A DNA stretch of 64,000 nucleotides from Acidovorax sp. Leaf160 (GTDB lineage Bacteria; Pseudomonadota; Gammaproteobacteria; Burkholderiales; Burkholderiaceae_C), in the NCBI RefSeq assembly GCF_001424265.1, contig NZ_LMOV01000023.1, forward strand, positions 63,292-127,291. The letters are read 5' to 3'. The first letter of the stretch is position 1. Each line of letters opens with the position of its first letter. The position numbers were made by a program, and so were the translations under genes. This document shows, in pieces, positions 38,752 through 48,514 of this stretch. The notes beneath the pieces were generated by a model. The model did not search any database, was not told the origin of the DNA, and worked only from the letters and a program-made list of their open reading frames with translations.

Positions 38752-39933
38752 GTGCATAGGGTCCAGTTCCACTACACGCTCAGCCGCGACGCGGGCGACG
38801 CGCTCATCCGCAACCCGTTGCTCGACACGCTGCAGGCCGTGGCACAGCACGGCTCCATCTCCGCCGCCGCCCGGTCGCTGGCGCTGTCGTACCGCCATGT
38901 GTGGGGCGCGCTCAAGCGCTGGGAGGACGAGCTGGGCGGCGAGCTCATCATCTGGGGCAAGGGCCAATCGGCGCAGCTCAGCGAATTCGGCACCAAGCTG
39001 CTCTGGGCCGAGCGCCAGGCGCAGGCCCGGCTCGCCCCGCAGATCGAAGCCCTGCGCGCCGACCTGGAGCGCGCCTTCGCCGTGGCCTTCGACGACCGCA
39101 GCCACGTGCTCACGCTCTACGCCAGCCACGACGATGCGCTGTCGGTGCTGCGCGCGCACGCGGCGGCGCATGCGTCGGCGGCGCCCGCGTCCGGCGGCGA
39201 CGATGCCGCCGGCCACGCGGCGGGCGGCGGGCTGCATCTGGACATCCGCTTCACCGGCAGCGTGGATGCCATCCGCGCGCTCAACGAGGGCCGATGCACG
39301 ATCGCCGGCTTCCACACGCTGGAGCAGCCGGCCGCCGATTCGCTGGCGGCGCGCACCTACCAGCCGCTGCTGCAGCCGGGCCTGCACAAGGTGATCGGCT
39401 TCGCCCGCCGCACGCAGGGGTTGATCGTGGCGCGCGGCAACCCGCTGGGCCTGCAATCGCTGGCCGACGTGGCACGCACCGGCGCGCGCTTCATCCACCG
39501 GCCCATCGGCACCGGCACCCGCGTGCTGCTGGGCGACCTGCTGACCCAGGCGGGCCTGCAGCCCGGCGACATCGACGCGGCCGGCAGCGGCCGCATCGAG
39601 CCCTCGCACGGCGCGCTGGCGCAGGCCATCGCCTCGGGCGCGGCCGACGCGGGCATGGGCATCGAGCTGGCTGCGCGGGCGCGCGGGCTGGACTTCGTGC
39701 CCCTGGTGCACGAGTGCTACCACCTCGCCTGCCTGAAGTCGTCGCTGGAGCAGCCCGCCACGCGGGCGCTGCGCGAGCTGCTGCAGACGCCCGCCTGGCA
39801 GGAGCGCATGGCCGCCATGCCCGGCTACGCGCCCATGCGCTGCGGCGAGGTGCTGTCCATGAGCCGCGTGCTGCCCTGGTGGAACTTCCCGGCGGCGCGG
39901 CGCCGGCGCGTGCCGTCCGCCGGGGCGCAGTAG
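38752..39933 (+). CDS. ModE-like HTH regulator fused to a periplasmic-binding-protein-like domain
   Basis: 393 aa. Residues about 20-110 are a LysR/ModE-type winged helix (VAQHGSISAAARSLALSYRHVWGALKRWEDELGG). Residues about 120-370 form a PBP-like ligand domain related to TupA/ModA-like receptors (RFTGSVDAIRALNEG, FIHRPIGTGTRVLLGDLL, GAADAGMGIELAA). Starts at GTG because the nearby ATG frame stops after five codons; the ribosome site is weak. Divergent from tupBCA, so a tungstate or molybdate sensing repressor is likely. The ligand is inferred from context only. Confidence 0.82.
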   Translation: MHRVQFHYTLSRDAGDALIRNPLLDTLQAVAQHGSISAAARSLALSYRHVWGALKRWEDELGGELIIWGKGQSAQLSEFGTKLLWAERQAQARLAPQIEALRADLERAFAVAFDDRSHVLTLYASHDDALSVLRAHAAAHASAAPASGGDDAAGHAAGGGLHLDIRFTGSVDAIRALNEGRCTIAGFHTLEQPAADSLAARTYQPLLQPGLHKVIGFARRTQGLIVARGNPLGLQSLADVARTGARFIHRPIGTGTRVLLGDLLTQAGLQPGDIDAAGSGRIEPSHGALAQAIASGAADAGMGIELAARARGLDFVPLVHECYHLACLKSSLEQPATRALRELLQTPAWQERMAAMPGYAPMRCGEVLSMSRVLPWWNFPAARRRRVPSAGAQ

Positions 39934-40191
39934 CGCCGGGCGCACGCCGCGGCGCCCCGCCGCCACCGTCGCACGAGCGGCGTGCGCACGGCCTGCACGC
40001 GGCCTGCACGCGGCGGCTGCACCCCCCGCGAAAACCCCGACGCCGGGGCCGTTACCTATGGAAAACCCCAGCCTATTGCGTCAGCCTTTTTTAAGGAGGC
40101 GAGCCTTAGGATGCGCTGTAATCGCCCGACCCCGCACCACGGGCCTGCCAGACGCCGGCCCGCCACCCCATTTCTCTACAGGACGCACACC

Positions 40192-40731
40192 ATGTCAGGG
40201 CTTCTCAAACTGGCGTTGGGCATCGACTGGTTCTCCACCAAGCTCAGCAAACTGGCCGGCTGGGCCGTGCTGGCCGCCGCGCTCATCTCGGCCACCAATG
40301 CCGTCGTGCGCTACGGGCTCGACCTGAGTTCCAACGCCTGGCTCGAGATCCAGTGGTACCTGTTCGGCACCACGGTCATGCTGGGCGCGCCGGTGGTGCT
40401 CAAGCTCAACGAACACGTGCGCGTGGACATCATCTACGGCAAGCTGCGCGCGCGCGGGCAAGTGCTGATCGACCTGTTCGGCCTCATCTTCTTCCTGCTG
40501 CCGGTGATGGGCCTGCTGACCTGGCTCACGGTGCCGTTCTTCTGGAACATGTTCGTCACGCAGGAGATGTCCGGCAACATCGGCGGGCTCATCCGCTGGC
40601 CCGCCGGGCTGCTGCTGCCCCTGGGCTTCGGCGCGATGTTCCTGCAGGGCGTGGCGGAGATCATCAAGCGCGTGGCGGTGCTGACCGGCGACCTCACGAT
40701 GACCACCCACTACGAAAAGCCGGTGCAGTAA
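40192..40731 (+). CDS. TRAP transporter small permease subunit (DctQ type)
   Basis: 179 aa, four TM helices, the DctQ membrane subunit. ALISATNAVVRYGLDLSSNAW and LNEHVRVDIIYGKLRARGQ are typical. Start at MSGLLKL; an in-frame ATG at 40111, 11 nt after a strong AAGGAGG, would add 27 basic residues, and the choice is not certain. dctM follows after 70 bp. The binding protein is not adjacent; a candidate lies at 45234-46313 on the other strand. Confidence 0.9.
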   Translation: MSGLLKLALGIDWFSTKLSKLAGWAVLAAALISATNAVVRYGLDLSSNAWLEIQWYLFGTTVMLGAPVVLKLNEHVRVDIIYGKLRARGQVLIDLFGLIFFLLPVMGLLTWLTVPFFWNMFVTQEMSGNIGGLIRWPAGLLLPLGFGAMFLQGVAEIIKRVAVLTGDLTMTTHYEKPVQ

Positions 40732-40801
40732 GCCGCTCTGCCGCGGCCCGCATCGACCCCACTCCTCGCCCACCCGATTCCTCAGCGCAAGAGATTTCAG
40801 C

Positions 40802-42313
40802 ATGCACATGGAAAATTTCGCCCCGATCATGTTCGCGGGGCTCATCGCGATCATGCTGATCGGCTTCCCGGTCGCCTTCTCGCTGTCGGCGCTGGGTCTG
40901 TTCTGCGGCTTCTTCGCCATCGAGATGGGCTGGTTCCCGGCCAACTTCATGGCCAACCTGCCGATCAACATGTTCGGCATCCTGTCGAACGACCTGCTGC
41001 TGGCCATTCCGTTCTTCACGCTGATGGGCGCGGTGCTCGAGAAATGCGGCCTGGCCGAAGACATGCTCGACTCGATGGGCCAGCTCTTCGGCCCCGTGCG
41101 CGGCGGGCTGGGCTACTCGGTCATCATCGTGGGCTTCATCCTGGGCGCCATCACCGGCACCGTCGCCGGCCAGGTGATCGCCATGGCCATGATCTCGCTG
41201 CCCGTGATGATGCGCTACGGCTACAACATGCGTTACGCCACCGGCGTGCTGGCGGCCTCGGGCACCATCACGCAGCTGGTGCCGCCCTCGCTGGTGCTGA
41301 TCGTCATGGCCGACCAGCTCGGCCGCTCGGTGGGAGACATGTACAAGGGCGCCTGGGGCCCGGCCATCCTGCAGGTGCTGATCTTCGCGATCTACACCTT
41401 CATCCTGGGCCGCTTCCGCCCCGACTTCGTGCCCGGCCTGCCCAAGACGGCGCGCACGCTGCATGGCTGGGCCCTCTGGGGCAAGTGCCTGCGCGGCATC
41501 ATCCCTTCCGCCATCCTGATCTTCGCGGTGCTGGGCTCGATGGGCGGCCTGCCGTTCATGGACCACGCCATCGCCACGCCCACCGAGGCCGGCGCCATGG
41601 GCGCCGTGGGCTCGCTGATCCTCGCGGCCATCCACAAGCGGCTGAGCTGGAAGCTCATCAAGGAGGCCATGGACGGCACGATGCGCCTCACGGCCATGGT
41701 GGTGTTCATCCTGATCGGCTCGCGCGTCTTCTCGCTGGTGTTCCAGGGCGTGGACGGCGCGATCTGGATCGAGCACATGCTCACCGACCTGCCGGGCGGC
41801 CAGATCGGCTTCCTGATCGTGGTGAACATCTTCATCTTCTTCCTAGCGTTCTTCCTCGACTTCTTCGAGATCGCCTTCATCATCCTGCCGCTGCTCGGCC
41901 CGGTCGCCCACAAGCTGGGCATCGACCTAGTGTGGTTCGGCGTGCTGCTGTGCGTGAACATGCAGACCAGCTTCATGCACCCGCCCTTCGGCTTCGCCCT
42001 GTTCTACCTGCGCGGCATCTCGGACACGCTCTTCAAGGAAAAGCGCATCGACAGGCCGGTCAAGTCGAGCGACATCTACATGGGCTCCATCCCCTGGGTG
42101 GTCATGCAGGTGCTGCTGGTGGCGATCGTGATCTTCTTCCCGCAGACCGTGACCGTGTTCCTCGACAAGGAAGTCGTCGTGGACGTGGACAAGGTGCAGC
42201 TGGAAATGCCTGCGGACAGCCAGCCGCAGCAGGAAGGCACCATCGACATGGAAAACCCCTTCGGCAATGCTCCTGCCGCGGCGCCTGAAGGCGCGGCCAG
42301 CACCCCGCAGTGA
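40802..42313 (+). CDS. TRAP transporter large permease subunit (DctM type)
   Basis: 503 aa, about 12 TM segments, sodium-coupled secondary transport of an organic acid with DctQ and a periplasmic receptor. GAITGTVAGQVIAMAMISLP, LVPPSLVLIVMADQLGRSVG and MQTSFMHPPFGFALFYLRG are DctM hallmarks. The C-terminal 45 residues are a charged Gln/Pro tail beyond the usual end. Stop overlaps the next GTG start (GTGA). Confidence 0.92.
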   Translation: MHMENFAPIMFAGLIAIMLIGFPVAFSLSALGLFCGFFAIEMGWFPANFMANLPINMFGILSNDLLLAIPFFTLMGAVLEKCGLAEDMLDSMGQLFGPVRGGLGYSVIIVGFILGAITGTVAGQVIAMAMISLPVMMRYGYNMRYATGVLAASGTITQLVPPSLVLIVMADQLGRSVGDMYKGAWGPAILQVLIFAIYTFILGRFRPDFVPGLPKTARTLHGWALWGKCLRGIIPSAILIFAVLGSMGGLPFMDHAIATPTEAGAMGAVGSLILAAIHKRLSWKLIKEAMDGTMRLTAMVVFILIGSRVFSLVFQGVDGAIWIEHMLTDLPGGQIGFLIVVNIFIFFLAFFLDFFEIAFIILPLLGPVAHKLGIDLVWFGVLLCVNMQTSFMHPPFGFALFYLRGISDTLFKEKRIDRPVKSSDIYMGSIPWVVMQVLLVAIVIFFPQTVTVFLDKEVVVDVDKVQLEMPADSQPQQEGTIDMENPFGNAPAAAPEGAASTPQ

Positions 42314-42837
42314 ACACGGACGCCGCCCACGATGCCGTGACCGGCTCCGCAGCGCCGACCGCGCCCCCGGCGATGGAAAGCGCCGCCTTTCCGCCGCTGG
42401 TGCGGGCCCTGGCGGTGCTGATCGTCGCCAGCCTCGCGGCGCTGGCGGCCTGGTCGCTGCCCACGCTGAGCGAGGCCGACTGGAACTTCACCGCTCTTTC
42501 CACCTTCGGGCTGGCGGCCGTGGTGATCGGCTGGGTCGGCTGGTGGATGGTGTTCAGCCGCACGCGCCTGGCGGGCGACACCGTCGTGCAGACCTGGCTC
42601 TGGGACAAGGAGGTGCACGCCTCGGACGTCGCCACCTTCAAGATCGTGCACTGGCCCTGGGTTCAGGCCATCATCGCGCCCCGCATGCTGCTGCGCCGCC
42701 GTGGCGGCAGCATCACCTGGATCCACTCGGCCGACCCGGCGCTGCTCGTGGCGTTCGGCCACGCCGTGGTGCGGCAGGGCATGGTGCCCACCCCTCCCGC
42801 CCCTCCCACCCCTCCCACCCCTCCCACACCGCGCTGA
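42310..42837 (+). CDS. Small membrane protein after TRAP permeases, unknown function
   Basis: 175 aa from a GTG overlapping the dctM stop. Two TM helices (about 30-52 and 60-82), then a basic soluble tail (FKIVHWPWVQAIIAPRML). The last 16 residues are Pro/Thr repeats from 9-bp units. The tight overlap suggests it belongs to the TRAP operon as an accessory. I recognise no family. Confidence 0.65.
   Translation: MNTDAAHDAVTGSAAPTAPPAMESAAFPPLVRALAVLIVASLAALAAWSLPTLSEADWNFTALSTFGLAAVVIGWVGWWMVFSRTRLAGDTVVQTWLWDKEVHASDVATFKIVHWPWVQAIIAPRMLLRRRGGSITWIHSADPALLVAFGHAVVRQGMVPTPPAPPTPPTPPTPR
42793..42828 (+). repeat. 9-bp tandem repeat at the 3' end of the small membrane protein gene
   Basis: Four units close to CCTCCCACC encode a PTPPTPPTP tail just before the stop. 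Confidence 0.8.
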
Positions 42838-43144
42838 CATCGGCGGCCCGGCCGCCCCACCCGCAGTCCGGAACGCGCGAACGGGCATTCCTCCTACAGC
42901 AGGCCTTATCCACCGCTGGCTGGAACCCCGCCCTGACGATGGCGTAATAGCCCCTCCTGCGCCCAAGCAGGCACCGCCTGGCAGGCGGTCGTTGCGAAGG
43001 TCAGGCGCGGCTGTGGTTTCCAGCAGATCCGCGCCCCCCTGCCGCAGCGTCCGTCTGGTCACCAGACTGTGCCAGCCTGCGCGCAGCACGCGCTTTCGCC
43101 GAGCAGACGTCTGTCCTCTCCCCCTCGCACGGATCGATCCGACC
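42838..43144. other. 307-bp spacer before the BCCT transporter
   Basis: GC-rich, no gene, no clear promoter, terminator or operator. Contains the short palindrome GGCGGCCCGGCCGCC near its left end only. Confidence 0.5.
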
Positions 43145-45130
43145 ATGTCCACTCCAGCACCGCCCTCCGATCCTTCCACCCCAGCGACCCGCCCGCCACG
43201 GATGCAGATCAATCCGCCCGTGTTCTACCTCTCGGCCGCGCTGGTGCTGGCCTTCGCGGTGTACGGCGCGGTGTTCACGCAGAACGCGGCCCAGGTGTTC
43301 AACACCATCCAGGCCTACATCGTGGCCGACTTCAGCTGGCTCTACGTGGCCAGTACTGCCGGGTTCCTGTTCTTCGCCCTGTTCCTGATGGGCAGCCGCT
43401 ACGGCGACATCAAGCTCGGCCCCGACGACTCCGAGCCCGAATACAACTATGCGTCGTGGTTCGCCATGCTGTTCAGCGCCGGCATGGGCATCGGCATCAT
43501 CTTCTTCGGCGTGGCCGAGCCCATCCAGCATTTCACGTCGCCCCCCACGGGCGAAGGCGGCACCGTGCTGGCGGCGCGCCGGGCCATGACGCTCACCTTC
43601 TTCCACTGGGGCCTGCATGCCTGGGCGATCTACATCGTGGTCGGCCTGGCCCTGGCCTACTTTTCCTTCCGCCGTGGCCTGCCGCTCACCATCCGCTCGG
43701 CCCTCTATCCGCTGATCGGCAAGCGCATCAACGGCCCCATCGGCCACGCGGTGGACATCTTCGCCGTGCTGGGCACGATGTTCGGCATCGCCACCTCGCT
43801 GGGGCTGGGGGTGCTGCAGGTGAACGCCGGCTTCAGCTATCTCTTCGGGATTCCGTCATCGCTCTGGGTGCAGGTCGCGCTGATCGCCGTCATCACGGCC
43901 ATGGCCACCGGCTCGGTCGTGTCCGGGCTCGACAAGGGCATCCGCCGGCTCAGCGAGCTGAACATCGGCATCGCCCTGGCCCTGCTGCTGTTCGTGCTGG
44001 TCACGGGCTCCACCGTGTTCCTGCTCAAGGCCTTCGTGCAGAACATCGGCGCCTACCTCGGCGACGTGATCCCGCGAACCTTCTCCCTCTATGCCTACGA
44101 GCCCAACCCCTGGTTCGGCGAATGGACGCTGTTCTACTGGGGCTGGTGGATCGCCTGGTCGCCCTTTGTGGGCATGTTCATCGCGCGCATCTCGCGGGGC
44201 CGCACGATCCGCCAGTTCATCTCCGGCGTGCTGCTGGTGCCGGTGCTGTTCACCTTCCTCTGGATGACCGTGTTCGGCAACACCGCGCTGCAGATGGAGA
44301 TGACCGGCGTGGCGCCCATCGCCCGGGTGGTCGACGAGAACATCTCGGTGGCGCTCTTCGCCATGCTGGAGCATCTGCCCTGGGCCACCATCTCGTCAGG
44401 CCTTGCCACGCTGTTGGTCATGCTGTTCTTCGTGACCTCGGCGGACTCGGGCGCGCTGGTGATCGACATGATCACCTCCGGTGCGGAAACGCCGTCGCCC
44501 GTGTGGCAGCGGATCTTCTGGGCGGTCACGGCCGGCGTGGTGGCCGCCGTGCTGCTCGCGACCGGCGGCCTGCAGGCACTGCAGACGGCCGCCATCGCCA
44601 GCGCCCTGCCGTTCGTGATCGTCATGATCCTGATGTGCTACGGCCTGCTGCGCGCTCTGCAGACGGAGAACGCCATGCCCGGCGGGCTGCCGATCGTGGC
44701 GACCGAAGACGACGACGCCGGCATGACCTGGGAGCAGCGGCTGGACTCCATCGTGCGCTACCACCCGCGCGCCGAGATCCTGGGCTACCTGAAGGACACC
44801 GCCGCCCCGGCACTGGAGGCGGTGGCCGCCCAGGTGCGCGAGCGGGGGCTGGAGGCTGCCGTGGAGCAGTCCGACAGCCGGGTGTCGCTGGTGGTGCAGC
44901 ACGGCGAGCGTGGCCCGTTCGAGTTCCTCGTGCGCGAGCGCGACTACCGCATGCCGAGTTTCGCCTGGGCCGACGGCAAGAGCGACACTGCGCGCCGGCA
45001 CTTCCGCGCCGTGGCCCGCACGACCGATGCCGAGTCGGCCCACGACGTGACCGGGTTCACGCAGGAGCAGCTCATCCACGACTTCCTGGTGCGCTACGGC
45101 CGGTTCCGCGCGGCGCGCCGCATCCCCTGA
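43145..45130 (+). CDS. BCCT family transporter (choline/betaine/carnitine type)
   Basis: 661 aa inner-membrane secondary transporter with 12 TM helices. MLFSAGMGIGIIFFGVAEP carries the glycine-rich TM3 segment, and WTLFYWGWWIAWSPFVGMFI is the BCCT signature with the Trp residues that cage quaternary ammonium groups. The C-terminal 150 residues form a long soluble domain as in BetT-type proteins, where it senses osmotic stress. Start at MSTPAPPSD; further in-frame upstream sequence is a spacer. No choline oxidation genes are nearby, so compatible-solute uptake is the likely use. Confidence 0.88.
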   Translation: MSTPAPPSDPSTPATRPPRMQINPPVFYLSAALVLAFAVYGAVFTQNAAQVFNTIQAYIVADFSWLYVASTAGFLFFALFLMGSRYGDIKLGPDDSEPEYNYASWFAMLFSAGMGIGIIFFGVAEPIQHFTSPPTGEGGTVLAARRAMTLTFFHWGLHAWAIYIVVGLALAYFSFRRGLPLTIRSALYPLIGKRINGPIGHAVDIFAVLGTMFGIATSLGLGVLQVNAGFSYLFGIPSSLWVQVALIAVITAMATGSVVSGLDKGIRRLSELNIGIALALLLFVLVTGSTVFLLKAFVQNIGAYLGDVIPRTFSLYAYEPNPWFGEWTLFYWGWWIAWSPFVGMFIARISRGRTIRQFISGVLLVPVLFTFLWMTVFGNTALQMEMTGVAPIARVVDENISVALFAMLEHLPWATISSGLATLLVMLFFVTSADSGALVIDMITSGAETPSPVWQRIFWAVTAGVVAAVLLATGGLQALQTAAIASALPFVIVMILMCYGLLRALQTENAMPGGLPIVATEDDDAGMTWEQRLDSIVRYHPRAEILGYLKDTAAPALEAVAAQVRERGLEAAVEQSDSRVSLVVQHGERGPFEFLVRERDYRMPSFAWADGKSDTARRHFRAVARTTDAESAHDVTGFTQEQLIHDFLVRYGRFRAARRIP

Positions 45131-45186
45131 ACCCGCGGCCGTGCGCGACAGCGCATGGCCGGCCGCACCGGCCAGAGCGCCCATGG

Positions 45187-45209
45187 AAAAAGCCCGCCGA
45201 AGCGGGCTT
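45187..45209. terminator. Intrinsic terminator between betT-like and TRAP receptor genes
   Basis: AAGCCCGC/GCGGGCTT stem. On the minus strand the loop is TTCG, a stable tetraloop, followed by T5, so it ends the TRAP receptor transcript. On the plus strand the same stem follows the BCCT gene with GGTTTTC after it, so it may work both ways. Confidence 0.85.
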
Positions 45210-45233
45210 GGTTTTCGGTGGCTGCAGCAGACC

Positions 45234-46313
45234 TTACAGCTTCTGCGCCTGCATGAAGCGGTCGAAGGTGCCTTCGGTGAAGCGGAACCAGGCGTTCTGG
45301 TCGGCCAGGAATTTCGAGTAGTCGGGGTAGATCTTCTTCCACTCGGGGTTGCTGTTGTTCAGGTCGGCATAGATCTGCTGGGCCGACTTGAACGCGGCGT
45401 TCATCACGTCCTGCGTGAAGGGGCGCAGCTTGGTGCCGGAACCCACCAGTTGCTTGATGGCCACCGGGTTGCGGGCGTCGTACTTGGCCAGCATGGAGAT
45501 GTTGGCGTGCGAGGCTGCGGCTTCCACCACGGCCTTGTACTCGGCGGGCAGGCCTTCCCAGGCCTTGGTGTTGATGTAGAAGTCCAGCTGCGGGCCGCCT
45601 TCCCACCAGCCGGGGTAGTAGTAGAACGGCGCGACCTTGTTGAAGCCCAGCTTCTGGTCGTCGTACGGGCCAACCCATTCCAGCGCGTCGATGGTGCCCT
45701 TTTCCAGCGCGGGGTACAGGTCGGCCCCGGGAATGGATTGCGGGATCACGCCGAACGGTTCCAGCACGCGGCCAGCGAACGGATTGGTGCGGAACTTCAG
45801 GCCCTTCAGATCGGCGACCGACTTGATTTCCTTGCGGAACCAGCCGCCCATCTGCGCGCCGGTGTTGCCGCCCGGGAAGTTGATGATGTTGTACTTGGCA
45901 TAGAACTCACGCATCAGCTTCAAGCCGTTGCCTTCGTACATCCAGGCGTTCATCTGGCGGGCGTTCAGGCCGAAGGGCACTGCGCAGCCCAGGCAGAACG
46001 TCGGGTCCTTGCCATAGAAATAGTAGGGGGCCGTGTGCGCCATTTCGACCGAGGCGCTCTGCACGCCGTCGACCACGCCGAAAGCGGGCATCAGCTCGCC
46101 ACCGGCATGCACCGAGATCTGGAACTTGCCGCCCGTGCATTCGCTGACCTTCTTGGAGAACACTTCGGCCGTGCCGTAGATGGTGTCCAGCGACTTGGGA
46201 AAGCTCGACGCCAGGCGCCAGCGGATGGTGGCCTGCGCGTGCACGGCCGGGGCGGCCCCGGCGGCGAGTACGCCGGCAACGCCCGCGTGCTTGAGGATGG
46301 AACGACGGTCCAT
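45234..46313 (-). CDS. TRAP transporter periplasmic receptor (DctP/TakP type)
   Basis: 359 aa. N-terminus MDRRSILKHAGVAGVLAAG is a twin-arginine signal, common in TakP-type receptors. Mature part: RWRLASSFPKSLDTIYG, GGWFRKEIKSVADLKGLKFR with the carboxylate-binding Arg, and EWVGPYDDQKLGFN. TakP-like receptors bind alpha-keto acids or other monocarboxylates. Its partner permeases are probably 40192-42313, in spite of opposite strand and an intervening BCCT gene. Start at 46313; an in-frame ATG 17 codons upstream would bury the Tat motif. Confidence 0.9.
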   Translation of the reverse strand: MDRRSILKHAGVAGVLAAGAAPAVHAQATIRWRLASSFPKSLDTIYGTAEVFSKKVSECTGGKFQISVHAGGELMPAFGVVDGVQSASVEMAHTAPYYFYGKDPTFCLGCAVPFGLNARQMNAWMYEGNGLKLMREFYAKYNIINFPGGNTGAQMGGWFRKEIKSVADLKGLKFRTNPFAGRVLEPFGVIPQSIPGADLYPALEKGTIDALEWVGPYDDQKLGFNKVAPFYYYPGWWEGGPQLDFYINTKAWEGLPAEYKAVVEAAASHANISMLAKYDARNPVAIKQLVGSGTKLRPFTQDVMNAAFKSAQQIYADLNNSNPEWKKIYPDYSKFLADQNAWFRFTEGTFDRFMQAQKL

Positions 46314-46524
46314 GGAAGATCTCCGATGTGATTGCGAAACCGGGGCGGCCGGCCTTGCAGGCATTGCGCTCGCCCCTGGCTGTTTCAGCCGGAAACGATT
46401 GTAGGAAGCGCCTTCTCACGCACCGTTGGGGGTTTTCCCGCGCCGCCCCGCCCCGGCCGTGCCGGATTCAGCTTTCTGCAAGCCTTCTCGCATCGGGCGC
46501 GCGCACTGCCGCCCCGCGTCGCGA

Positions 46525-48402
46525 TCAACCGGGCAGGAATCGCGCGCGGATGGACGCCTCGATGCCGGCGGCATCCAGTCCCTGCAACGCCAGCAGGGCG
46601 GCGGGGTCGCCGTGTTCGATGAACACATCGGCCAGGCCCAGCTGCAGCAGCGGCACGGCGAGGCCCGCGGCGTTCAGCGCCTCGCCGACCGCGCTGCCGG
46701 CGCCGCCCATGATGGCGCCCTCTTCCACCGTCACCAGCGCGTCGTGGCTGGCGGCCAGCTCCAGCAGCAAGGCCGTGTCCAGCGGCTTGGCCCAGCGCAT
46801 GTTGGCGACCGTGGCGTCCAGCGCCTCGGCGGCCTGCAGCGCCGGATAGAGCAGCGTGCCGAACGCCAGGATGGCGATGCGCCGGGGCGCGCTGCCACCG
46901 CCCGTGCGGCGCACCTCGCCGCGGCCGAACGGCAGGCCCTCCAGGCTGGCGAGCGGTGCCACGCCGGCGCCGCTGCCGCGCGGATAGCGCACGGCGACGG
47001 GATGGTCCTGCTCGAAAGCGGTGGTGAGCAGCTGGCGGCACTCGCGCTCGTCGGCCGGGCAGGCCATGCTCATGTGCGGAATGCAGCGCACGAAGGGGAT
47101 GTCGTAGGCGCCGGCATGCGTGGCGCCGTCCGCGCCCACCAGGCCCGCGCGGTCGAGCGCGAACACCACCGGCAGCTTCTGCAGGGCCACGTCGTGGATG
47201 AGCTGGTCATAGCCGCGCTGCAGGAAGGTGGAATAGATGGCCACCACCGGCTTGACGCCCTCGCAGGCCATGCCGGCGGCGAAGGTGACGGCGTGCTGTT
47301 CGGCGATGCCCACGTCGTAATAACGGCCGGGAAAGCGCCGCTCGAACTCGACCATGCCGGAGCCCTCGCGCATGGCGGGCGTGATGCCCACCAGGCGGTC
47401 GTCCTTTTCCGCCATGTCGCACAGCCACTGGCCGAAGACCTGCGTGAAGGTCTGCTTGGCTGGCGTGGCGGGCTTGACGATGCCGACGCTGGGGTCGAAC
47501 TTGCCCGGGCCGTGGTAGGCCACCGGGTCGGCCTCGGCCAGCTTGTAGCCCTGGCCCTTCTTGGTCACCACGTGCAGGAACTGCGGGCCCTTCAGGCCCT
47601 TGATGTTCTCCAGCGTGGGAATGAGCGAATCCAGGTCGTGCCCATCGATGGGACCGATGTAGTTGAAGCCGAACTTCTCGAACAGCGTGGCAGGCACCAC
47701 CATGCCCTTGGCCTGCTGCTCCAGGCGCTTGGCCAGCTCCAGCAGAGGCGGCGCGTTCTTCAGCACGCTTTTGCCCACATCGCGCGCCTTGGCGTAGAAC
47801 TGGCCGCTCATCAGCTGCGCCAGATAGCGGTTGAGCGCGCCCACCGGCGGGCTGATGCTCATGTCGTTGTCGTTCAGGATGACCAGCAGGTTGGCGTCGG
47901 CCACGCCCGCGTTGTTCAGCGCCTCGAACGCCATGCCCGCCGTCATCGCGCCGTCGCCGATGATGGCGACCGCCCGGCGGTCTTCGCCGCGCTGGTTGGC
48001 CGCCAGCGCCATGCCCAGCGCTGCCGAGATGCTGGTGCTGGAATGCGCCGTGCCGAAGGTGTCGTACTCGCTCTCGGCCCGCTGCGGGAAGCCCGACAGG
48101 CCGCCCATCTGCCGCAGCGAGCCCATGCGGTCACGCCGGCCGGTCAGGATCTTGTGCGGATAGGTCTGGTGGCCCACATCCCACACCAGCCGGTCGCGCG
48201 GCGTGTCGAACACCGCATGCAGCGCCACCGTCAGTTCCACCGTGCCCAGGTTGGAGCTGAGGTGGCCGCCGGTCTGCGACACGCTGTGCAGCACGAAGGC
48301 GCGCAGCTCGGAGGCCAGCTCCTTGAGCTCGGCACGCGACAGGCGGCGCAGGTCCGCGGGGTCGTTCACCGTCTGCAGCAGGGGATAGGAGTTCGTGGGC
48401 AT
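46525..48402 (-). CDS. dxs: 1-deoxy-D-xylulose-5-phosphate synthase
   Basis: Condenses pyruvate and glyceraldehyde 3-phosphate, first step of the MEP isoprenoid pathway, using thiamine diphosphate. 625 aa: [21 protein letters not shown] motif [17 protein letters not shown], the catalytic His of [13 protein letters not shown], and transketolase C-terminal [18 protein letters not shown]. Follows ispA across a 112-bp gap containing a palindromic repeat, so it is still likely in the xseB-ispA-dxs operon seen in many proteobacteria. Confidence 0.97.
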   Translation of the reverse strand: MPTNSYPLLQTVNDPADLRRLSRAELKELASELRAFVLHSVSQTGGHLSSNLGTVELTVALHAVFDTPRDRLVWDVGHQTYPHKILTGRRDRMGSLRQMGGLSGFPQRAESEYDTFGTAHSSTSISAALGMALAANQRGEDRRAVAIIGDGAMTAGMAFEALNNAGVADANLLVILNDNDMSISPPVGALNRYLAQLMSGQFYAKARDVGKSVLKNAPPLLELAKRLEQQAKGMVVPATLFEKFGFNYIGPIDGHDLDSLIPTLENIKGLKGPQFLHVVTKKGQGYKLAEADPVAYHGPGKFDPSVGIVKPATPAKQTFTQVFGQWLCDMAEKDDRLVGITPAMREGSGMVEFERRFPGRYYDVGIAEQHAVTFAAGMACEGVKPVVAIYSTFLQRGYDQLIHDVALQKLPVVFALDRAGLVGADGATHAGAYDIPFVRCIPHMSMACPADERECRQLLTTAFEQDHPVAVRYPRGSGAGVAPLASLEGLPFGRGEVRRTGGGSAPRRIAILAFGTLLYPALQAAEALDATVANMRWAKPLDTALLLELAASHDALVTVEEGAIMGGAGSAVGEALNAAGLAVPLLQLGLADVFIEHGDPAALLALQGLDAAGIEASIRARFLPG

Positions 48403-48404
48403 AC

Positions 48405-48470
48405 GCTACTTTTTTAATAGCAGCCAGCGCTTGATGGATGAGCGCCAGCGGCCGATTCGATTCAAAATCC
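48405..48470 (+). repeat. Interspersed palindromic repeat, copy 7 (ispA-dxs gap)
   Basis: Full-length copy: GCTACTTTTTTAATAGC, AGCCAGCGCTTGATGGATG, AGCGCCAGCGGCCG, ATTCGATTCAAAATC. It lies immediately upstream of the dxs start on the opposite strand. Confidence 0.8.
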
Positions 48471-48514
48471 AGACGCCAGGGCGCCGGGTGTTCGCCCGGT
48501 GGCCCGGGCCGCGA

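Noticed and set aside
46426-48417. 663-codon open frame opposite dxs
   Set aside because: Shadow frame; dxs is intact on the minus strand.
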